A stretch of 64,000 bases of DNA from JAVBPE01 sp031549865 (GTDB lineage Bacteria; Bacillota_I; Bacilli_A; Acholeplasmatales; Anaeroplasmataceae). The translations under genes were made by a program, and so were the position numbers. Positions 59,148 through 64,000 of this stretch are shown here, piece by piece. The notes under the pieces are model-generated. The model had not been told where the DNA came from. It saw nothing but the letters and a program-made list of their open reading frames with translations, and ran no database searches. The stretch's first letter is position 1; each line of letters starts with the position of its first letter. The stretch lies in NCBI GenBank assembly GCA_031549865.1, contig JAVBPE010000011.1, positions 1-64,000 of the forward strand, written 5' to 3'.

Positions 59148-62144
59148 TTACTCCTTAAATAATTCCATTAATTCTTCTTTTGATAAAGCTTCAAGCATAC
59201 TTTCATCTTTAATAATTTCATTTGACAAAAGTTTCTTTTTGTTTTGTAATTCAACTATTTTATCTTCAATACTGTCTTTCAATATTAATTTTATAACATG
59301 AACTTCTTTTTCTTGACCAAAGCGATATGCCCTATCCGTTGCTTGATTCATTGCCGCAATATTCCACCATGGGTCATAATGGATTACAGTATCTGCTCCA
59401 GTAAGATTTAATCCATTTCCACCAGCTTTTAATGAAATTAGAAATATCTGAATTGTATTATCTTGATTATATAAATCTACTAACTCCACTCTTTTTTTAA
59501 CAGGGGTTTCTCCAGTTAAAATTTGATACTTTATATTATTAGACTTAAATCTTTTTTCTATAAAAGGAAACATCGTTGTAAATTGTGAAAATACTAATAT
59601 TCTATGACCGTCTAATAAACTTTCATTAACTATTTCCATAAACAAATCTAATTTTGCATTTTCATGTTCATAATTTTCAATAAACAATTTGGGTTCGCAT
59701 GCAAATTGTCTCAAACACATTAATATATTTAAAATTGAAGCTATTTTATAATTATTATTTTTTAAATCTGATTTAGCTTTCAATAAATATGCTTCATATA
59801 CCTTTTTTTGTTCTGCGCCCATGACTGCATATGCATAATTTTCAATTTTAGGAGGTAACTCTAAAACATTCTCTTTTTCTCGTCTTAAAATAAATGGACG
59901 TATTTTTGCTTGCAAATCACTCGTTATAAAACCTTGATCCATAGTTTGATATTTTCTTATAAAACTCTTTTTATCATCTAAGTAATTAGGAATACAAAAA
60001 TCAAATATACTCCACAAATCTAAAATCGAATTTTCTATTGGCGTTCCCGTCAAGGCAAATCTTGTATTTGCATTTATCTTCTTAACCGCTATTGTTTTTA
60101 ATGCATTTGGATTTTTTATAAATTGAGCTTCATCTATTACTAAAATATTAAATTTTTCTTCCATATAATACTCTACATCCATACGACATGTTTCATATGA
60201 CGTTATAATTATTTTAGCATCAGTGTTTTTCAAGTCCGTTATTCTTGATTCATAAGGACCATATATAACTTTAACTTTCAAATTTGGAGCAAATCTTTTA
60301 AATTCAGCTTCCCAATTAAAAATTAATGATGTAGGAGCAACTATCAGTGATCTAAGCTCACTTTTAGAATCTAAAAATAAACTAATCATTTCTATTGTCT
60401 TACCAAGTCCCATATCATCAGCTAAAATGCCACCCAAATTATATTTTGATAATGTTTTTAGCCAAGCATAAGCTTTTTTTTGATAATCTCTTAAAATATT
60501 ATTTAAATTAGAATCCAATACAATCTCTTTTTTATCATATTCAATTATATCTTCAATAAATTCATTAAATTTATCCTTATTAATAACCAAATTAGAAACA
60601 CTGTCTAACTGAAGCAAACGATAAATTGGAACATTTATTTTATCATATAAATCTTTTTCAGAAAGCTTTAAATTATCCATTAAATCCGTAATTTCAATTA
60701 AATTATTATCTAAACTTAAAATTTGACCATTTTTTAATTTAACAAAATTATTTTTCATTCGAAATGAAGTAAATATATTTGTTAAATCATCTAAATCATA
60801 CGTTAAATCATTAAATACTAAATCCACAAAATTTTGTTTAAAGTCTAAATTAAATTTAAAATTAGTCGAACTAATTGTATTAATCTTTCTTAATTTATCT
60901 TCTATATATACTTCTCCAAATTTTTGTAATTCATCTATCTCATTCTTTAAAAATTTTCCAATTAATTCTACATTTTTAAGATTATAATTTTCAAATCCTA
61001 AATAGCTTAATAAATTATTATAGTTCGTAGTTTTTAAATTTAATAAAATTTCTTCATCTATAACTAAATTATTTTTATATAATATTTCTTCTTTTTTTAT
61101 AGTTAATATATTATTTTGATATGATATATAACTATTAATTTTTAAATGAAAAATATCTTGTTTTTTTTCTAAAATAATATAATCCTCTAAACCGTCATAA
61201 ATATTTAGAAAAAATAAAACTTCATTTTTTTGATCAAATTTAAAAATCACATCATTATTTGCCCTAAGCGTTAAAATTGAAATCAATTTTTTATTTATAT
61301 CGTTATCCAAAACTAAAATTTCATCATGAAATAAAACAAATGTATTTTTCTTTCCACTTATGATAAAATTATTAACTTTAGAAATTAATTCATAATTTTT
61401 ATAATACAATTCTAATTTTTTCTTATGGTGACAAAAAGAATAAGTATTTTTAATTCCATTTTCTTTAATATAAATCTTTTCATCTTTATATAATTCATAT
61501 ATAAATTCGAAAGTTTCTAGGTTATAAATTGAATTATCATTGTTTTTGAGATATTTTAATAAATTAATTAGTTGCAATGATTTTTTATCAAAATTTCTAT
61601 CTTCTAGTATTAATTCATGTTTATCATTTGAATAATTTGATTTTAAATCATATAGCTCTAAGAATTTAGTGACATTAATAAAAAATGAGTGAATGGCATT
61701 TTTTATTTCTAAATCTATAGAAAAACTTGATGAATTAAAATTTAAAATAGGCATAATGTTATATTTATTGTAATTGATTGATTCTTCATGAATATATAAC
61801 GCCATCGTATTCATTATATTTTGGTCTTTATCAATATTAAGTTTAGCATTATTTAAATCTGTTTCACTTAATTTATCTTTAATTAAGAAAAAAAGACAGA
61901 TTTCATGTGCACAAAGTTTTGATGTATTACAACCGCATGTTCCTTTTATTTCATTATTTATTGTAAGTGTTGCAATTTTTCCATCATTAAAATTAGCTTT
62001 TGCTTCAATTGTAAAATCACGATATTCAGATATAGTAAAAGAAAGATCACTATACTCTTTTTTTTGGTATAATAAATGACCTTCATTTAAAATGATTAGC
62101 GACTGTGCATTTTGTCTTATTAATGCAATTGTAATTTCTAACAT
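59148..62144 (-). CDS. SWIM zinc-finger SNF2 family helicase
   Basis: A 998-residue protein. An N-terminal SWIM zinc finger (CGCNTSKLCAHEICLFF; CxC...CxH) and a long diverged middle (about 100-510) precede an SNF2 translocase: GGILADDMGLGKTIEMISLF, LIVAPTSLIFNWEAEF, VIDEAQFIKN, LTGTPIENSILDLWSIFDF, VFSQFTTMFPFI and SLKAGGNGLNLTGADTVIHYDPWWNIAAMNQATDRAYRFGQ. All seven helicase motifs are intact. Bacterial members of this family move along double-stranded DNA or displace RNA polymerase; its own role is unknown. It has an extended -10 promoter and is co-transcribed with yfcE. Confidence 0.93.
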   Translation of the reverse strand: MLEITIALIRQNAQSLIILNEGHLLYQKKEYSDLSFTISEYRDFTIEAKANFNDGKIATLTINNEIKGTCGCNTSKLCAHEICLFFLIKDKLSETDLNNAKLNIDKDQNIMNTMALYIHEESINYNKYNIMPILNFNSSSFSIDLEIKNAIHSFFINVTKFLELYDLKSNYSNDKHELILEDRNFDKKSLQLINLLKYLKNNDNSIYNLETFEFIYELYKDEKIYIKENGIKNTYSFCHHKKKLELYYKNYELISKVNNFIISGKKNTFVLFHDEILVLDNDINKKLISILTLRANNDVIFKFDQKNEVLFFLNIYDGLEDYIILEKKQDIFHLKINSYISYQNNILTIKKEEILYKNNLVIDEEILLNLKTTNYNNLLSYLGFENYNLKNVELIGKFLKNEIDELQKFGEVYIEDKLRKINTISSTNFKFNLDFKQNFVDLVFNDLTYDLDDLTNIFTSFRMKNNFVKLKNGQILSLDNNLIEITDLMDNLKLSEKDLYDKINVPIYRLLQLDSVSNLVINKDKFNEFIEDIIEYDKKEIVLDSNLNNILRDYQKKAYAWLKTLSKYNLGGILADDMGLGKTIEMISLFLDSKSELRSLIVAPTSLIFNWEAEFKRFAPNLKVKVIYGPYESRITDLKNTDAKIIITSYETCRMDVEYYMEEKFNILVIDEAQFIKNPNALKTIAVKKINANTRFALTGTPIENSILDLWSIFDFCIPNYLDDKKSFIRKYQTMDQGFITSDLQAKIRPFILRREKENVLELPPKIENYAYAVMGAEQKKVYEAYLLKAKSDLKNNNYKIASILNILMCLRQFACEPKLFIENYEHENAKLDLFMEIVNESLLDGHRILVFSQFTTMFPFIEKRFKSNNIKYQILTGETPVKKRVELVDLYNQDNTIQIFLISLKAGGNGLNLTGADTVIHYDPWWNIAAMNQATDRAYRFGQEKEVHVIKLILKDSIEDKIVELQNKKKLLSNEIIKDESMLEALSKEELMELFKE

Positions 62145-62175
62145 TTATATTCCTGCCTTAAAAACTAATAGTACT

Positions 62176-62184
62176 ATTATACCA
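62176..62184 (-). promoter_or_regulatory. extended -10 promoter of the SNF2 gene
   Basis: TGGTATAAT (TATAAT at 62176-62181) about 32 bp before the ATG; weak -35 TGGAAA at 17 bp. Confidence 0.5.
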
Positions 62185-62209
62185 CAAAATGATGATTTTT
62201 TCCATAAAT

Positions 62210-62240
62210 TAAAAAAATAAAGTGGATTTCCCCACTTTAT
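62210..62240 (-). terminator. marR terminator
   Basis: ATAAAGTGG/CCACTTTAT stem (62217-62225, 62232-62240), U-run after it. It separates marR from the SNF2 gene. Confidence 0.8.
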
Positions 62241-62242
62241 CT

Positions 62243-62671
62243 CTAATTTGTAACTCGTATTAAAACTGATAAAGCATGATATACTTCTTCAATCTCTTTA
62301 TTTGATAATTGTTCAAACATTGGATAAGTATATGTATTAACATCATGCATATAATTTTCCATTATATTTTCAGATTTTTTGCTTAAAAGGACATATGTTA
62401 ATCGTTTATCATTTAAATCTTTTTGCTTTTTTAAATAACCCAAAGTACAAAGTCTATTTATTAATGGCGAAATAGTATTCGTATTTTTATTTAATCGTTC
62501 ACAAATATCAGTGACTTTTGATTTTCCATTTATAAAAATATCAAATAAAACATTTAATTGAACAGTTGAAATATTATATGGCTCACAAAGATTACTTTTA
62601 GATTTTTCAAAAACATCAGCCAAATCTTTAACCATAGTAACTATTTCCATTCTTTTTTCTATCTCATTCAT
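62243..62671 (-). CDS. MarR family transcription regulator
   Basis: A 142-residue winged-helix dimer protein. NISTVQLNVLFDIFINGKSKVTDICERLNKNTNTISPLINRLCTLGYLKKQKDLNDKRLTYVLLSKKS is the typical DNA-binding domain, with the DxRxxxV wing (DLNDKRLTYVLLS). Helices at both ends would form the dimer. The ligand and targets are unknown. Upstream there is a TATAAT (on the minus strand, AAGATATAAT) and an imperfect dyad, which would fit autoregulation. The gene upstream is a phosphatase, 66 bases away. Confidence 0.92.
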   Translation of the reverse strand: MNEIEKRMEIVTMVKDLADVFEKSKSNLCEPYNISTVQLNVLFDIFINGKSKVTDICERLNKNTNTISPLINRLCTLGYLKKQKDLNDKRLTYVLLSKKSENIMENYMHDVNTYTYPMFEQLSNKEIEEVYHALSVLIRVTN

Positions 62672-62737
62672 AAAATACCACCTTATTATATCTTTTTACG
62701 TTATATGATACGCCAAATGTCTAAGTTATGCAAGAAA

Positions 62738-63451
62738 TTAATATAACTTATTTTTAATACGCTCGATTTCTTCATTAGTCAAACCAATATTTAATAAGAA
62801 ATTTATGATGCCATTTTGTTCATTATTTATATAATCTATTATATATTCTATATATTCATTTTTAGTTTCCATCATATTCATTGGAATATTTGGATGATTT
62901 TTTTTGAGTTCATATAATCTTGGCAATAAGTATGTAAAGGACACTTCATAATCAGCAATTATATCTAATGGATTCACATTTGCAAGCATTAATAATAATA
63001 CGCTTATTATGCCCGTACGATCTTTACCGGCAGAACAATGATATACTATTGCCACATTTAGATTATTCAAAATGCAATCAAAAACACATTTAATCTCATA
63101 CTGGTGATTTGTTATTATTTCCTTATATACGTCAAATAAATTATTATCTTGAAATTTAGTATTTTGCTTAACGTCCGTTGCTTTATTCCTATCTAAAAAA
63201 GGGATATGATAATAATTAAAATCTTGATTATTCATTAAAATATTAGGTTTCTTAGAAGTTTCATTATGACTACGTAAATCAATTATAGTTTTAATACCTA
63301 AATCTTTCATATAAATTATTTCTTCACTACTTAAGTCAAGCAAAGCATCACTACGATAAAACTCTTTTTCTTTTATCCAAGAAGTTAAAGAAATAGGAAT
63401 GCCGCCTAAATCTCTGAAATTATAAACGTTTTTAAATGGTATTCTTTTCAT
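62738..63451 (-). CDS. tyrosine/serine protein phosphatase (IphP/LMW-independent DSP type)
   Basis: A 237-residue cysteine phosphatase. The P-loop is HCSAGKDRTGIISVLLLML (CxxGxxR with an upstream His), and the N-terminal VYNFRDLGGIPI and IKTIIDLRSHNE are typical of this bacterial family, whose members act on phosphotyrosine or phosphoinositides. No signal peptide, so it works in the cytoplasm. It starts one base after the thrS stop, with little room for a ribosome site, so it is likely read through from thrS. Confidence 0.9.
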   Translation of the reverse strand: MKRIPFKNVYNFRDLGGIPISLTSWIKEKEFYRSDALLDLSSEEIIYMKDLGIKTIIDLRSHNETSKKPNILMNNQDFNYYHIPFLDRNKATDVKQNTKFQDNNLFDVYKEIITNHQYEIKCVFDCILNNLNVAIVYHCSAGKDRTGIISVLLLMLANVNPLDIIADYEVSFTYLLPRLYELKKNHPNIPMNMMETKNEYIEYIIDYINNEQNGIINFLLNIGLTNEEIERIKNKLY

Positions 63452-63452
63452 T

Positions 63453-64000
63453 TTAATTTAAATTTTCATTATGATTTTTAATAATTTCTAAAAATTCATT
63501 AATAGTAATAGTTATTTGTTCAGTTTGGCCAAATTTACGATAAGTTACTAAATTATTATTAATTTCATTATCACCAATAACTAAAGAATATGGTATTTTT
63601 TTAGTTTGGGCTTCTCTAATTTTATAACCTAATTTTTCATCACGATAATCAGTTTCAAAACGAATATTTTCTTTTTTGAATATTTCTTCTAATTTCATTG
63701 AATAATCTAAATGATATTCTTTATTAACAGGGATAATTTTTACTTGTACTGGAGCCAACCAAGCTGGGAATGCACCAGCATAATTTTCAGTAATAATCGC
63801 AATAAATCTTTCAAGTGAACCAAAAATGGCTCTATGAATCATAACTGGAGTTGCTTTTTCACCATCGCTATTAATATAAGTACAATCAAAACGTGTAGGT
63901 AAATTCATATCTAATTGTATAGTACCACATTGCCAAATACGATTCATAGAATCTCTTAATTTAAAGTCTAATTTAGGACCATAAAATGCTCCATCACCAG
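63453..64000 (-). CDS. thrS: threonine-tRNA ligase, C-terminal part (cut by the window edge)
   Basis: The 3' part of a class II aminoacyl-tRNA synthetase. GDGAFYGPKLDFKLRDSMNRIWQCGTIQLDMNLP and RFDCTYINSDGEKATPVMIHRAIFGSLERFIAIITENYAGAFPAWLAPVQVKIIPV are the threonyl-tRNA synthetase motif 3 and start of the anticodon-binding domain, which runs to the end. The frame is open to the right edge, so the N-terminal editing domain, promoter and any T-box lie outside this window. Confidence 0.96.
   Translation of the reverse strand, partial: GDGAFYGPKLDFKLRDSMNRIWQCGTIQLDMNLPTRFDCTYINSDGEKATPVMIHRAIFGSLERFIAIITENYAGAFPAWLAPVQVKIIPVNKEYHLDYSMKLEEIFKKENIRFETDYRDEKLGYKIREAQTKKIPYSLVIGDNEINNNLVTYRKFGQTEQITITINEFLEIIKNHNENLN

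Noticed and set aside
1..64000. tRNA or rRNA genes, insertion sequences and prophage genes
   Set aside because: No cloverleaf, rRNA segment, transposase or phage gene was recognised; gaps are short and AT-rich.

Overview
This window is about 64 kb of an AT-rich chromosome from an endospore-forming, low-GC Bacillota. Opal (TGA) is a stop codon (for example at the recN/DUF1848 ATGA overlap) and tryptophan is TGG, so the standard bacterial code applies and this is not a mycoplasma-type genome. Gene order repeats many Bacillus subtilis neighbourhoods in shortened form: ispH-cshB; spoIIIAH-nusB-xseAB-dxs-recN; gerM-rdgB-ysnB; hup-spoIVA-gpsA-der-ypfD-cmk; rluB-spmB-spmA plus a dacB-type gene; mutL-mutS-cotE-ymcA-miaB-spoVS-ymdB-rny-recA-pgsA; gpr-rpsT-holA-comEC-comEA. 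Many genes that sit inside these blocks in Bacillus (folD, ispA, ahrC, spo0A, the rest of spoIIIA, comEB, spoIIP) are absent here. This suggests a reduced genome from a Bacilli/Erysipelotrichia-like lineage; the exact taxon cannot be read from the sequence.

Layout. 1-8 kb: DegV, CshB-like helicase, ispH, dinB, spoIVB, a HAD phosphatase and a DUF1848/DUF1905 pair. 8-13.5 kb: the nusB-xseA-xseB-dxs-recN operon. 13.5-19 kb: spoIIIAH, a large TPR-GAF-(degenerate GGDEF-EAL) protein, a phosphodiesterase, rdgB and gerM. 19-30 kb: CPBP protease, ASCH and ankyrin genes, hup, spoIVA, a spoVIF-like gene, gpsA, der, an S1 protein, cmk, rluB, spmB and spmA. 30-36 kb: SH3/C39 peptidase, D-Ala-D-Ala carboxypeptidase, aquaporin, glutamate dehydrogenase, a CNNM/CBS protein. 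36-50 kb: aroQ, aroK, miaA, mutL, mutS, an unusual 718-residue repeat protein, cotE, ymcA, miaB, spoVS, ymdB, rny. 50-58 kb: recA, pgsA, a small membrane protein, gpr, rpsT, holA, comEC, comEA. 58-64 kb: yfcE, a SWIM-SNF2 helicase, marR, a tyrosine phosphatase and the 3' part of thrS. Nearly all genes are on the minus strand. I see no rRNA, tRNA, CRISPR array, phage or insertion sequence.

Function and regulation. Eleven genes belong to sporulation (spoIVB, spoIIIAH, gerM, spoIVA, spoVIF, spmA, spmB, the dacB-type gene, cotE, spoVS, gpr). Their upstream regions carry a recurring sigma-E-like pattern, roughly KMATATT, 13-14 bases, then CATATATT or a close variant; four have the identical -10 CATATATT. 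gpr has a sigma-F-like site. spoVIF has a sigma-K-like -10 nested inside a hairpin that would hide its Shine-Dalgarno sequence in read-through mRNA. Housekeeping genes instead use an extended -10 (TGnTATAAT), often with a weak -35. Intrinsic terminators are frequent and often include the stop codon of the gene they end. A second theme is DNA repair and uptake (recN, recA, mutS, mutL, dinB, xseAB, comEA, comEC, holA).
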